DNA from: Lichenicola sp965198655
GTDB taxonomy: Bacteria; Pseudomonadota; Alphaproteobacteria; Acetobacterales; Acetobacteraceae
Assembly (NCBI GenBank): GCA_965198655.1
Contig: OZ240668.1
Coordinates: 2,666,001-2,730,000, forward strand
Reading direction: 5' to 3'
DNA: 64,000 nucleotides
Shown here: one piece after another, positions 25,776-35,206 of the stretch
Position numbering within the stretch: position 1 is the first letter of the stretch
Layout: the number at the start of each line of letters is the position of its first letter
The notes under the pieces: model-generated
The model's database searches: none
Told to the model about the DNA's origin: nothing
Seen by the model: only the letters and a program-made list of their open reading frames with translations
Translations under genes and position numbers: made by a program

Positions 25776-26373
25776 AACTGCGTTCCAGCAGGAACAGCGC
25801 CTGCTCGCCGAACAGGTTGGCGAGCTGCGCCGAGCGGCGCCAGGGCGCGCGGTCACCCTTGTCGTCCACCGCCATCCAACGCCGGATCGCGTAGCCTTCC
25901 TCCGCGCACAGGGCGAAGAAGTCGCGCACCGTGCAGGGATGGATGTTCGGGGTCTCGTACCAGGGCCGGCCCCACACCTCCGTCATCGGCATGCGGCCGC
26001 GCAGCAGAAGCTGCATCCGCAGGCGCCAGTAGCCGAAGTTCGGGAACGAGACCACGGCGTGCCTGCCGATCCGGAGCATCTGCCGCAGCACCTCGCGCGG
26101 CCGCTCCACCGCCTGCAGCGTGCGCGACAGCACCACGTAGTCGAACGCACCGTCGGGGTAGTGCGCGAGGTCGGTGTCGGCGTCGCCGTGCATCACCGGC
26201 AGGCCGTGCGCGACCGAGCGGGTCACCTCGCCCATGTCGAGCTCGATCCCGCGCGCGTCGCAGTTCCGGGTGCGGAACAGGTGCTCGATCAGCGAGCCGT
26301 CGCCGCTGCCGATGTCCAGCACCCGCGTGTTCGGCGCGATCATCTCCGCGATCAGCTTCTGGTCGAGGCGCAT
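25720..26373 (-). CDS. metW: Methionine biosynthesis protein MetW
   Basis: This 217-residue protein has the SAM-methyltransferase-like fold of MetW, with motif I VLDIGSGDGSLIEHL near residue 18. MetW-specific sequence follows (SFPNFGYWRLRMQLLLRGRMP and WYETPNIHPCTVRDFF). MetW works with MetX in homoserine activation for methionine synthesis in many proteobacteria. It starts 24 bases after metX and is transcribed with it. The last 15 residues are Pro-rich and unlike the family, in the part that overlaps the convergent broken gene. Confidence 0.93.
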   Translation of the reverse strand: MRLDQKLIAEMIAPNTRVLDIGSGDGSLIEHLFRTRNCDARGIELDMGEVTRSVAHGLPVMHGDADTDLAHYPDGAFDYVVLSRTLQAVERPREVLRQMLRIGRHAVVSFPNFGYWRLRMQLLLRGRMPMTEVWGRPWYETPNIHPCTVRDFFALCAEEGYAIRRWMAVDDKGDRAPWRRSAQLANLFGEQALFLLERSSSPRTEAPRVPARPPPAQ

Positions 26374-26397
26374 TCCCGTTCCGCGGTCCCTGCCCCG

Positions 26398-27576
26398 TCA
26401 GCCGAGCCCGGCGTGCTCGGCGCAGCCGGACAGGAAGCCGCGCACGGTGCGGTCGAAATCGGGCTCGTCGAGCAGGAACGCGTCGTGCCCCTTGTCGGTC
26501 TCGATCTCGACGAAGCTGACATTGGCGGCGGCGCGGTTCAGGGCGCGCGCCACCGCACGGCTCTGCGCGGTCGGGAACAGCCAGTCGGAGGAGAACGACA
26601 CCACGCAGAACCGGGTGGGCGTGCCGGCGAACGCCGCTGCAAGGTCGCCGTCGTGGTCGGCGGCCACGTCGAAATAGTCCATCGCCCGGGTGATGGTCAG
26701 GTAGGAGTTGGCATCGAACCGGCGCACGAAGCTCGAGCCCTGGTGGCGCAGGTAGCTTTCCACCTCGAACATCTCGCCGAACAGGCCGATGCCGGCGCCG
26801 CCGGTCGCCGCCGCCGCCGGGTCGGTCCGCACCCGCCGGCCGAACTTGCGGGTCAGCGCCTCCTCCGACAGGTAGGTGATGTGCGCCATCATCCGCGCCA
26901 CCGCGAGGCCACGGGCCGGGACTAGCCCTTCCTGCCAGTAGCGCCCGCCATGCCAGTCCGGGTCGGCAAAGATCGCCTGCCGGCTGACCTCGTTGAAGGC
27001 GATGTTCTGCGCCGAGTGGAACGAGGCGGTGGCGACCGGCAGGGCCGAGAACACCCGCTCGGGGAACGTCGCGGCCCAGGACAGCACCTGCATCCCGCCC
27101 ATCGAGCCGCCCACCACCGCGAATAGCCGGTCGATGCCGAGCCGGCTCACCACCAGGGCCTGGGCGCGCACCATGTCGCGTATGGTGACTGGCGGGAAGT
27201 CGGTGCCCCAAGGTTCGCCGCCTTTGGGCTCGCCGCCCTCCGCGCTGCGTGCCGAGCGCGGGCCGGTGGAGCCCATGCAGCCGCCCAGCACGTTGACGCA
27301 CAGCACGAAGTAACGGTCGGTGTCGATCGGCAGGCCCGGTCCCACCAGCCGGTCCCACCAGCCGGGCTTACCGGTGACCGGGTGGGGCTCCGCCACGTAC
27401 TGGTCGCCGGTCAGCGCGTGGCAGACCAGGACCGCGTTGTCCGCCGCGTCGCTGAGCCGGCCATAGGTGCGGTAGGCCATGGTCAGCGGCTTCAGCGTGA
27501 CGCCGCATTCCAGCTCCAGCCCCTGGTCGAAGCGGGCGTGCTGGTGCTCGGTCCAGTGCGGCGGGTTCTGGTCCAT
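26398..27576 (-). CDS. metX: Homoserine O-acyltransferase
   Basis: This 392-residue alpha/beta-hydrolase enzyme acylates homoserine (acetyl-CoA or succinyl-CoA; the donor cannot be fixed from what I see) in methionine synthesis. It has the family signatures VLVCHALTGDQY, NVLGGCMGSTGP and the nucleophile elbow VVGGSMGGMQ (catalytic Ser). The Asp lies in SSDWLFPT and the His in DKGHDAFL. The ATG at 27576 is the conservative choice; another in-frame ATG at 27630 has GGGAGG upstream. I looked for a SAM-II type riboswitch in the leader and did not find one. Confidence 0.93.
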   Translation of the reverse strand: MDQNPPHWTEHQHARFDQGLELECGVTLKPLTMAYRTYGRLSDAADNAVLVCHALTGDQYVAEPHPVTGKPGWWDRLVGPGLPIDTDRYFVLCVNVLGGCMGSTGPRSARSAEGGEPKGGEPWGTDFPPVTIRDMVRAQALVVSRLGIDRLFAVVGGSMGGMQVLSWAATFPERVFSALPVATASFHSAQNIAFNEVSRQAIFADPDWHGGRYWQEGLVPARGLAVARMMAHITYLSEEALTRKFGRRVRTDPAAAATGGAGIGLFGEMFEVESYLRHQGSSFVRRFDANSYLTITRAMDYFDVAADHDGDLAAAFAGTPTRFCVVSFSSDWLFPTAQSRAVARALNRAAANVSFVEIETDKGHDAFLLDEPDFDRTVRGFLSGCAEHAGLG

Positions 27577-27716
27577 GGGCCCGATCGGTTGCGCCCGCGC
27601 GTCCACCGGGACCGCGCGCGGCCGCACCATGCCGCAGCGCCGTCCTCCCGTCACCTGTCGCGCCAGGCAGGGCGGAGCGGCACTTGCAAGCGAGCGGGGC
27701 CGGGCCGGGGCGCCGG

Positions 27717-29408
27717 CTACCCGCCCGTCGCAGGCGGTGCCGCCGCCGCCAGGTGCCCGAGCTGCCTGTCCCGCCAATCCCGCGCCGAACCGCCGAGCAC
27801 CCTGGCGGCGTCCCGGTAGGTTTGGTCGTGCAGCCCCAGCAGGAACGCCCGATCCTCGGGCGGCATGTCCTGCTCGACGCTCGGGTTCACCTTGCAGGCC
27901 AGGTCCGAGGTGCTGCCGGGCGGCAGGCCGAGGAACGCTGCGACCTCCTCCAGCACCGCGGCCGGCCGGGACACGACGTCGTCGAAGAACACCAGCTTGA
28001 GGGTACGAAACCGCGCCGACCAGCGCTCCAGCATCCCAGCGTAGTCGGACCGGCGGAGGGAGGCGTCGCTCGCGTAATGCGCGGCGCGCTCGGCGAAGCA
28101 CAAGGTGCGGACCTCGATCCCGGCGAGCTTGGCGTCGTATTTCAGGTTGGACCAGGCGCGGTCGGCCGGATCGCGCACCGACAGGAGGATGCGGAGGTCG
28201 GGACCCAACAGGTCGCGGATCACCGACACCGTGTTGTCGGGCAACTCGGCGTAGCTGGGCGAGACGTCGGCGCGGACGGGATAGCCCGCGCCGAAGAAGC
28301 GCAGGTAGCGGAACAGGTTGCGGGTCGGGCCGTCCCAGTAGACGTCGCCCTCCTCGGCCTCGCGATCCGACCAGCCGGGATCCACGTCCTGCGGCGAGGC
28401 GAACGCGTCGGAAAAGAACACCGTTTCCTTGACCGGAAGCGGCTGCACCTCCGGGCACTGCGACAGGTGGTACCACAGCCAGGTGGTGGCGCTGCGCTGG
28501 GTGCCGATCCCCAGCACGTTGGGCAGGTTCTCGCGCGGACGGATCGCCCGCCAGCCCGACGTGCTGCGCACGATCGTCGCCTGGTCGAGCACGAAACGCG
28601 GCGGTTGGCGTATGGCACGCGCGTCCATCTCCAGCCAGAACGGCAGCCCGACGGGATCCGGCTCCGGCAGGGAATGCTCGATCTCGCCGATCCGCCACCG
28701 CCACACGTCGTGCAGCAACTGGGCATAGCGCGGCCCCGGATCGCCCATCAGCCACAAGCGGTCGGTGCATGCGATCACGTCCTGCTCCAGCAGCAGGGAG
28801 ATGTTCGCGCGCCCCAGGATGTAGACGAGGTAGTCGCTCATCGCGGCCGCCGGCGCGGTGCCGAGCAGGGAGCGCAGCGCGATCCAGTTCCGGCCTTCGA
28901 GGTAGTGCTCGGACAACCGGCTCAGCAGGGTGTCGCGGCCGCGGGCGATGAACCGACGCAGCAGGTCCTCGCCGAGGAAGCTCTTGCCGACGTCGCGGGC
29001 GTAGTCGCACAGCTTGACCACGAGTGCGTCGGAGCTCCCGTCCACGACGTGCTGCCGGGCGAGCAGGAAGGCCCGCGTTTGGTCGCCGCGGCGGTGATGG
29101 ATGTCGCACAGCGCGATGACGAACGGATCGACGCCCGGATCGTGCCGATAGGCGGCCTCCGCCAGGGCCAAAGCCAGATCGGCCAGGGCGAGATCGGTGA
29201 GGGCGATCTCCGCGCACAGGTAGACCAGCGTCACCACGTCGTCGTGCCGCCCACAGGCGAGAAGAACGCGAGCCTGGACCATCAGCTCCGAGGACCAGTC
29301 GGGCGATGCCGCCTCCCGGCAGCGGAGCAGGTCGGCGGCGTCGACGAAGTCCTCCGCGGCGCGTGCCAGGATGCGATCAAGGCTGGTGCCATGATAGGCG
29401 GCGGTCAT
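27717..29408 (-). CDS. Sulfotransferase-domain protein with helical N-terminal region
   Basis: This 563-residue protein has a C-terminal PAPS-dependent sulfotransferase domain. The 5'-phosphosulfate loop is TQRSATTW near residue 302, and the 3'-phosphate motif RDPADRAWSNLKYD is near 411. The N-terminal 260 residues are alpha-helical with TPR/SEL-like features (for example ALADLALALAEAAYRHDP and ALCDIHHRRGD). Such two-part proteins often modify polysaccharide or lipid, but the acceptor is unknown. It starts at ATG 29408; the longer open frame overlaps the arginase-like gene and is not coding there. It is a lone gene between metX and the arginase-like gene. Confidence 0.85.
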   Translation of the reverse strand: MTAAYHGTSLDRILARAAEDFVDAADLLRCREAASPDWSSELMVQARVLLACGRHDDVVTLVYLCAEIALTDLALADLALALAEAAYRHDPGVDPFVIALCDIHHRRGDQTRAFLLARQHVVDGSSDALVVKLCDYARDVGKSFLGEDLLRRFIARGRDTLLSRLSEHYLEGRNWIALRSLLGTAPAAAMSDYLVYILGRANISLLLEQDVIACTDRLWLMGDPGPRYAQLLHDVWRWRIGEIEHSLPEPDPVGLPFWLEMDARAIRQPPRFVLDQATIVRSTSGWRAIRPRENLPNVLGIGTQRSATTWLWYHLSQCPEVQPLPVKETVFFSDAFASPQDVDPGWSDREAEEGDVYWDGPTRNLFRYLRFFGAGYPVRADVSPSYAELPDNTVSVIRDLLGPDLRILLSVRDPADRAWSNLKYDAKLAGIEVRTLCFAERAAHYASDASLRRSDYAGMLERWSARFRTLKLVFFDDVVSRPAAVLEEVAAFLGLPPGSTSDLACKVNPSVEQDMPPEDRAFLLGLHDQTYRDAARVLGGSARDWRDRQLGHLAAAAPPATGG

Positions 29409-29533
29409 GGAACGTTTGCCGACACGTGCGCTTGCCTGCTCCGGCTGATGGGCCGCGTCACCCGCGGCGTGCAACCCGTCGCGATCGCGGGCCTGGGACG
29501 ATGTGTCCGATATCCGACGCCTTCCGGCAACGT

Positions 29534-30400
29534 TCAGCCGATGGCTCGAACGACGGTCGCGGCGGCGGCGATCGCGGCGGTGGCGATCGCGGCGCTGCCC
29601 AGCCGGTCCGGATCGAACGACGCGATCGTCATGCCGGCCGGCGAGGCGAGCGAAGTCAGCCGCTCCATGCAGGCGACGAGGTCGTCGGCACCGAGTCCGC
29701 CCGGAGCGGCATAGTCGTTCGCCTGCCCGACGGAGGTGTCGAGGCAGTCGACATCGAGGTGCACCAGCATCCGCTCGGGCAGGCCGGACATTGCCTCGCC
29801 CAACGCCGCGGCGAAGTCCGGCGCCTGTTCGATCGAGCCGTAGACGGCGCGGACGCCGTGACGCTCCACCTTCTCGCGTTGCCCAGGCTCGAAGTCGCGT
29901 ATGCCGCAATAGAGCAGCCGGTCGAGCCCGAGCGGCCGAAACCCCGGCACGCTCGCGGCCAGGCGGTGCCAGCACTGGCCGGCGAGGATGGCGACGCCCA
30001 TGCCGTCGAAATACCCGCCAGCCGCCTCGTCCGGGGTGGTGAAGTCCGGATGGGCGTCGAACCACGCCAGGCCGAGGCCGGGATCGCCCAGCCCAGCATA
30101 GGTGCCGACGCTCGCGTTGCAGTTGCCGGCCAGCACCAGCGGGAACCGTCCCTGGTGGCGCGCGTCGGCGACCGCGCGCGACACGCGCCGCATCACCTCG
30201 AAGCTGCGCCCGATCTCGCCCTCGTGGCGATCCACGTTCCCGACATCGACCAGCATCGGCTCCACCAGCCTCGACCCGGGCAGCCTCGGCCCGCCATCGC
30301 GCAACGCCTCCATCAGACCGGCCGCGAGCAGGCGGTCCGGGCCCTTCCCGACGCGCTCCCCCCGGATGCCGACGTGGAACGGGGCGAGCACGACATCCAC
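29534..30400 (-). CDS. Arginase/agmatinase-fold protein with altered metal site
   Basis: This protein of about 288 residues has a ureohydrolase fold. DAHPDF (about residue 113) and HLDVDCLD (about 214) keep the Asp/His metal ligands of the family. The first motif, normally GGDHS, reads AGNCNASVG, so the expected His ligand is Asn. The start is GTG 30400, because the frame upstream has no ATG before the hpnN stop at 30421; only 20 bases separate the two genes, so they are likely co-transcribed. The C-terminus is Ala-rich. It may bind only one metal or use another substrate than arginine; this is inference. Confidence 0.78.
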   Translation of the reverse strand: MDVVLAPFHVGIRGERVGKGPDRLLAAGLMEALRDGGPRLPGSRLVEPMLVDVGNVDRHEGEIGRSFEVMRRVSRAVADARHQGRFPLVLAGNCNASVGTYAGLGDPGLGLAWFDAHPDFTTPDEAAGGYFDGMGVAILAGQCWHRLAASVPGFRPLGLDRLLYCGIRDFEPGQREKVERHGVRAVYGSIEQAPDFAAALGEAMSGLPERMLVHLDVDCLDTSVGQANDYAAPGGLGADDLVACMERLTSLASPAGMTIASFDPDRLGSAAIATAAIAAAATVVRAIG

Positions 30401-30420
30401 GCCAACGCGCGCGGCCGGGC

Positions 30421-33021
30421 TCAGAACTCGGGCTCCGTCCCGGCGCCGCTGCGCTGCCTGGGCGGCCCCATCAGCGCCGGCTGGAACAGCACCGCGGCGG
30501 CCAGCGTACAGGCCAGGGCGAGCGCCATCAGCTTGCCCATGCTGGACAGGCCGGGCTGGCTGGACAGCCACAGCGAGCCGAACGCGGTCGCGGTGGTCAG
30601 GGAGGAGAACACGATCGCCCGGGTCAGCGCGGTTTCCAGCAGGTCGGTGGCGCCGGCGCGCCAGGCGGTGATGTAATAGATCTTGAACGCGACGCCGACG
30701 CCAAGCAGCAGCGGCAGGGCGATGATGTTGGCGAAGTTGAGCGGCTCGCCGATCAGCGACACCAGCTCCAGTGTGACCAGCCCGGCCACCAGCAGCGGCA
30801 GCAGGGTCAGCAGCACGTCGCCGAGACGGCGCAGCGTCACCCACAGGATCACCGCGATCGACAGCACCGCGACCGCGCCTGCCTCCAGGAAGGCGTGCGT
30901 TACCGTGCGCTCCGAGCCCACCAGCGCCACCGGCGCGCCGCTGGCGTCCGGCGCCACCGCCAGCACGGCGCGGGCGAACCGGGCCATGGTCGCGCTGTCG
31001 TTGGCGTCGCCGCGCGGCACCACCTCCACCCGCGCCTTGCCGTCCGGCGCCAGCCAGTCGCGACGCAGCGGCGCCGGCACATCGGCCGTGGTGGCGCGCT
31101 CCGGGCGCAGCATGTCGCGCAGCAAGGCGAGGTCGGCGCGGAGCGGCACCACCAATGCGGTCGCGGCGCGGCGGCGGGTGCCCGCGTCCGCCTCGGCCAG
31201 CCGTACCAGCAGGGGCCGCAGCCGGCGGGCGGCCGCACCGGCCTCTCCACCCGCCCGCTCGATCGGTGCCAGCCCGGTCGCCGCCTGCCGGATCGCCGCG
31301 ACGTCGTCGGCGTCGGTCGGCGCCGGCTTGACCTCGCGCGGCGACAGCGCCGGACCAAGCGGCTCGGCCGCGCGCTCGACCAGCGGCAGCTTCGCCGCCT
31401 GGTCGGCCGGCACCAGCACGTCCACGGTGCGCACCTCCGACACCTCCTTCAGGCCGCGCAGCCGCTCCGCCAGCGTCCGCGCCGCCGCCAGCGAAGGGGC
31501 CGCCACGTTGATCGCCTGGATGTTGGCCTGCGGGTCGCGCGCCAGCTCGTGGTAGGCGCGCACCGCCGGCGCGTTCGGCGGCTGCATGTGGGTGGCGTCG
31601 AAATCGAGCCGGAGCCGGAGCAGCAGCGGCGAGGCCAGCAGCACCACGCCGATGGTGCCTGCCACCACCGCGACCCGGTGCCCGGCCAGGAACCGGTCCA
31701 CCGGCGCCAGCGCCTTGAAGCCGAGGCGGTGCGGCTCGCCCGGCGGCTTCAGCACGGTCAGCAGCGCCGGCAGCAGGGTCAGCGTCGCGACCAACGCGGC
31801 CAGCATGCCGACGCCGGCGATCTGCCCCAGCTCGGCCATGCCGCGATAGGCGGTGGGCAGGAACGAGAAGAACCCGGCCGCGGTGCCGGCGGTGGCCAGC
31901 AGCAGCGGCACCCCGGCCTTGAGCGCCGCACCCTCGAGCGCCGCCCGCACCTCGTCGTGGTCGTGCCGCTCGGAGCGGTAGCGCACGCTGAACTGGATGC
32001 CGAAATCCGCCCCCAGCCCCACGAACAGCACCGCGAAGGCGACCGAGATCAGGTTGAAGCTGCCCACCATCAGCAGCCCGAGCGCTGCCGTCACCGCGAA
32101 CCCGGCGCCGAGGCTGAGGGCGACGGCCAGGATGATCCGCCCCGAGCGCAGCGCCAGCCACAGGATCAGCAGCACCGCCAACGCCGTGCCGAGCAGGGTC
32201 CACTTGCTTTCGCGCTGCAGGGTGGAGAACTGCTGGTCGTTGATCGGTGCGGTGCCGGTCAGCCGCAGCGTGGCGCCGAAGCGACCGGCGATGTCGGTGC
32301 GTACGGCCGCCTGGTCGATCGCCGCTGTCGCGGCGTGGCCCGGCTGCAGCGAGTGGGTGTCCAGCACCGGGTCGATCTGGATGAAGCCGCGCCGGCTGTC
32401 CCGCGGCTCGCCTCCGCCCATCAGGGTGCGCCAGGAGAAGCTCGCGAACCGGCCGGCGAACACGTCGTCCAGCGTGTCGGCGACCGCCCGCATCGGCCTG
32501 GCGAGGCCGTCCGGCTTGGCCTGCCCACCCTCCACCGCCCGCTCGCCGAAGATCAGCGCTCCGGCGGCCCCACGCAGGGTCGGATCGGCGGCCAGCTCGG
32601 CGAACAGCGGCTGCGCGGCGCCAAGCTGCCGCGCGGTCCGCGCCACCTCCGCGGGCGAGCGGAACAGCAGCGATTCGCGGCGCAGGAACAGGTCGTCCTG
32701 CACCCGGTGCACCGCGTGGAACCGGTCGTGCTCGGTCGACAGCGCCGCCGCCAGGGTTGCGGTGGCGAGGTCGGTCAGCTCCGCGGTCGGCGCCTCGACC
32801 ACCGCCAGGATCGCGCGCGGCGGAAAGGCGCGCTCGTAGGCGATCTGCGTGCGGCGCCACGGCAGGCTGTCCGGCATGATGCGCATGGTGTCGGTGTTCA
32901 CCGTCCAGCGCGCCGCCGCAAAGGCGCCGGCCGCCAGCGTGACGATCAACGCCAGCACGATCACCACCCAGGGCCGTCGGATCGAGCCCCCCACCACATG
33001 CGCGATCGCGGACTTGAGCAT
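30421..33021 (-). CDS. hpnN: Hopanoid transporter HpnN (MMPL/RND family)
   Basis: This 866-residue membrane protein has the MMPL/RND layout. TM1 (WVVIVLALIVTLAAGAFAAA) is followed by a large periplasmic loop, a five-helix bundle (from LLGTALAVLLILWLALR), a second loop, and a second five-helix bundle. The RND-type motif GLGADFGIQFSVRY is present. HpnN moves hopanoids to the outer membrane. The start is ATG 33021, supported by AAGGAG upstream. The open frame runs on to 33600 without support. No other hpn genes are in the window. Confidence 0.85.
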   Translation of the reverse strand: MLKSAIAHVVGGSIRRPWVVIVLALIVTLAAGAFAAARWTVNTDTMRIMPDSLPWRRTQIAYERAFPPRAILAVVEAPTAELTDLATATLAAALSTEHDRFHAVHRVQDDLFLRRESLLFRSPAEVARTARQLGAAQPLFAELAADPTLRGAAGALIFGERAVEGGQAKPDGLARPMRAVADTLDDVFAGRFASFSWRTLMGGGEPRDSRRGFIQIDPVLDTHSLQPGHAATAAIDQAAVRTDIAGRFGATLRLTGTAPINDQQFSTLQRESKWTLLGTALAVLLILWLALRSGRIILAVALSLGAGFAVTAALGLLMVGSFNLISVAFAVLFVGLGADFGIQFSVRYRSERHDHDEVRAALEGAALKAGVPLLLATAGTAAGFFSFLPTAYRGMAELGQIAGVGMLAALVATLTLLPALLTVLKPPGEPHRLGFKALAPVDRFLAGHRVAVVAGTIGVVLLASPLLLRLRLDFDATHMQPPNAPAVRAYHELARDPQANIQAINVAAPSLAAARTLAERLRGLKEVSEVRTVDVLVPADQAAKLPLVERAAEPLGPALSPREVKPAPTDADDVAAIRQAATGLAPIERAGGEAGAAARRLRPLLVRLAEADAGTRRRAATALVVPLRADLALLRDMLRPERATTADVPAPLRRDWLAPDGKARVEVVPRGDANDSATMARFARAVLAVAPDASGAPVALVGSERTVTHAFLEAGAVAVLSIAVILWVTLRRLGDVLLTLLPLLVAGLVTLELVSLIGEPLNFANIIALPLLLGVGVAFKIYYITAWRAGATDLLETALTRAIVFSSLTTATAFGSLWLSSQPGLSSMGKLMALALACTLAAAVLFQPALMGPPRQRSGAGTEPEF

Positions 33022-33200
33022 GCGCGGTTCAGCTCCTTGCGGATGGCAGGACGGTGCGGCCGGCCTTTGATTCCGCTTGCGCATGTAAGGCGCCGCGGCG
33101 GTTCCGGTTCGCATCCGTCCCGATCCGGCGGCGCACCGACCCGCGGCGGCCTCGCGGCACTTGGCCGAACGTGCTTCAACCGGTGGATGGAGATCCTGCC

Positions 33201-33395
33201 ATGGCACCGGACGCGATGACCACCGCCCCGATCGCCGGTGCCGGCAGTCGGCCGGGCGACCGACGCGGCGACGCCAGCCGGGATCCGGCGGGGGAGCCGG
33301 ACGCGATCGCCGACGCCATCCCGCACCTGGCCGGGCAGCCGCGCGGCGCCCGAAGCCACGAGATCGACCTGGGGCCATGGACGGAACGGTCCTAG
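33201..33395 (+). CDS. Putative small protein
   Basis: A 64-residue ORF starts at ATG 33201 with GGAGA about nine bases upstream. Nearly all its third codon positions are G or C, as in the real genes around it. The product is hydrophilic, with many Gly, Asp, Arg and Pro, and ends HEIDLGPWTERS. It overlaps the start of the ABC exporter gene by 19 bases in another frame, which could couple translation. I recognise no family. It may be spurious. Confidence 0.35.
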   Translation: MAPDAMTTAPIAGAGSRPGDRRGDASRDPAGEPDAIADAIPHLAGQPRGARSHEIDLGPWTERS

Positions 33396-35176
33396 CCGCG
33401 CCCCCGCCGCCACGCCCGCCCCTGCGGGCGTGGCGCAGGGTCGCGATCGGGCCGCTCGGCCTGCTGCTGCCGTACATGCGCCCGTACCGGCTCCGGGTGA
33501 TGGGTGCCTCCTTGTCGCTGCTGGCGGCGGCAGCACTGGTGCTGGCGCTGGGCCAGGGGGTGCGCCGGCTGATCGACCACGGCTTCGCCAGCGGCAGCAT
33601 GGCGCGTCTCGACGCGGCGGCGCTGGCGATGGCGGTGGTGGTGCTGGCGCTCGCGGTGGCGACGGTGCTTCGCTACACCCTAGTGTCCTGGCTTGGCGAG
33701 CGCATCGCCGCCGACCTGCGTCGCGACCTGTTCGACCGCATCGTGTCCTTGTCGCCTGCCTTCTTCGAGACCGCGCGCACCGGCGACATCCTGGCCCGGC
33801 TCACCGCCGACATCTCGGTGCTGCAGGCGCTGATCGGCTCCGCGGTCTCGCAGTGGCTGCGCAGCGCGCTGCTGCTCGCCGGCGCCCTGGTCATGCTGCT
33901 GGTGACCAGCCCCAAGCTCACCGCGCTGGTGCTGCTGGTGGTGCCGGTGGTGGTGCTGCCGCTGGTGCTGTTCGGCAGGCGGGAGCGGCGGCTGTCGCGC
34001 ACGGCGCAGGACCGCATTGCCGATCTCGGCGCCTATGCCGAGGAGACCGTCAGCGCGCTGCGCACGGTGCAGGCCTTCACCCACGAGCCGGTGGACCGGC
34101 TGCGCTTCCGCGCCGAGATCGAGCGTTCGGTCGCCGCCGCCCTGGCCCGGATCGGCACGCGCGGCCGGCTGATCTTCTCCGTGATCCTGCTCGGCTTCGG
34201 CGCCATAGTGTTCAGCCTGTGGGTCGGCGGCCGCGACGTCATCGCCGGACGGATGAGCGGCGGCGACCTGTCCGCCTTCGTGTTCTACGCCGTGCTGCTG
34301 GCCAGCTCCGGCGCGCAGATGAGCGAGCTGTGGAGCGAGCTGGCCCGCGCCGGCGGCGCCGCCGACCGGCTGCGCGAGCTGCTCGACGAGCGCCCGACCA
34401 TCACCGCCCCCGCCGACCCGCTGCCGCTCCCGGCCAAGGCGGAAGGCCGCATCGCGTTCGAGGAGGTGACCTTCCACTATCCCGCCCGGCCGGACGCCCC
34501 TGCCCTGTCCGGATACCGGCTCGCCGTGGCGCCGGGCGAGACCGTGGCGCTGGTGGGACCCTCCGGGGCCGGCAAGACCACGGTGCTGCAGCTTCTGCTG
34601 CGCTTCTACGACCCCGGTTCGGGCGCGATCCGGCTGGACGGGGTGGACATCGCCCGCGTCGACCCGGCAGCACTCCGGGCGCGGATCGGCATCGTGCCGC
34701 AGGACCCGGTGATCTTCGGCACCACGGCGGCGGAGAACATCCGCTACGGCCGGCCCGACGCTTCCGACGCCGAGGTGCGCGAGGCCGGCCGGGCGGCCCA
34801 TGCCGGCTTCCTCGACGCGCTGCCGCAGGGCTACGACACGTTCCTTGGCGAGAAGGGCGTGCGGCTGTCCGGCGGACAGCGGCAGCGCATCGCCATCGCG
34901 CGCGCCATCCTGCGCGACCCGTCGGTGCTACTGCTGGACGAGGCGACCAGCGCGCTGGACGCGGAATCTGAGCAGGCGGTGCAGGACGCGCTTGCCATCC
35001 TGGCGCGCGGGCGTACCACGGTGGTGGTGGCGCACCGGCTGGCGACGGTGCGCAAGGCGGACCGCATCGTGGTGATGGAGGCGGGCCGCGTGGTCGCCAC
35101 CGGCACCCACGACGCGCTGGTGCGCGACAACGGCCTGTATGCCCGGCTGGCGCGGCTGCAGTTCGGCGCCGGCTGA
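33377..35176 (+). CDS. ABC exporter, MsbA-like half transporter
   Basis: This 599-residue half transporter fuses six transmembrane helices (residues 30-320) to an ATPase. Walker A (GPSGAGKTT) is at about residue 394, the signature LSGGQRQR near 498, Walker B with the catalytic Glu (LLLDEATSALD) near 518, and the H-loop in VVVAHRLATV. It fits the lipid A/multidrug exporter group; the cargo is unknown. The start at 33377 gives a short Pro-rich leader. It is divergent from hpnN, so an outer-envelope lipid role is possible but not shown. Confidence 0.88.
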   Translation: MDGTVLAAPPPPRPPLRAWRRVAIGPLGLLLPYMRPYRLRVMGASLSLLAAAALVLALGQGVRRLIDHGFASGSMARLDAAALAMAVVVLALAVATVLRYTLVSWLGERIAADLRRDLFDRIVSLSPAFFETARTGDILARLTADISVLQALIGSAVSQWLRSALLLAGALVMLLVTSPKLTALVLLVVPVVVLPLVLFGRRERRLSRTAQDRIADLGAYAEETVSALRTVQAFTHEPVDRLRFRAEIERSVAAALARIGTRGRLIFSVILLGFGAIVFSLWVGGRDVIAGRMSGGDLSAFVFYAVLLASSGAQMSELWSELARAGGAADRLRELLDERPTITAPADPLPLPAKAEGRIAFEEVTFHYPARPDAPALSGYRLAVAPGETVALVGPSGAGKTTVLQLLLRFYDPGSGAIRLDGVDIARVDPAALRARIGIVPQDPVIFGTTAAENIRYGRPDASDAEVREAGRAAHAGFLDALPQGYDTFLGEKGVRLSGGQRQRIAIARAILRDPSVLLLDEATSALDAESEQAVQDALAILARGRTTVVVAHRLATVRKADRIVVMEAGRVVATGTHDALVRDNGLYARLARLQFGAG

Positions 35177-35186
35177 GCGGTTCGGC

Positions 35187-35199
35187 GGGGGGGGGGGGG
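35187..35199 (+). repeat. G13 homopolymer tract before a start codon
   Basis: Thirteen consecutive G lie 11 bases after the ABC exporter stop and seven bases before the GTG start of the esterase. The tract serves as, or replaces, the ribosome-binding site of that gene. It is the longest mononucleotide run I found in the window. Confidence 0.9.
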
Positions 35200-35206
35200 A
35201 CGGCGG

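Noticed and set aside
27577..27716. SAM riboswitch before metX
   Set aside because: No SAM-II/SAM-I-like conserved core was seen; the leader is uniformly GC-rich.
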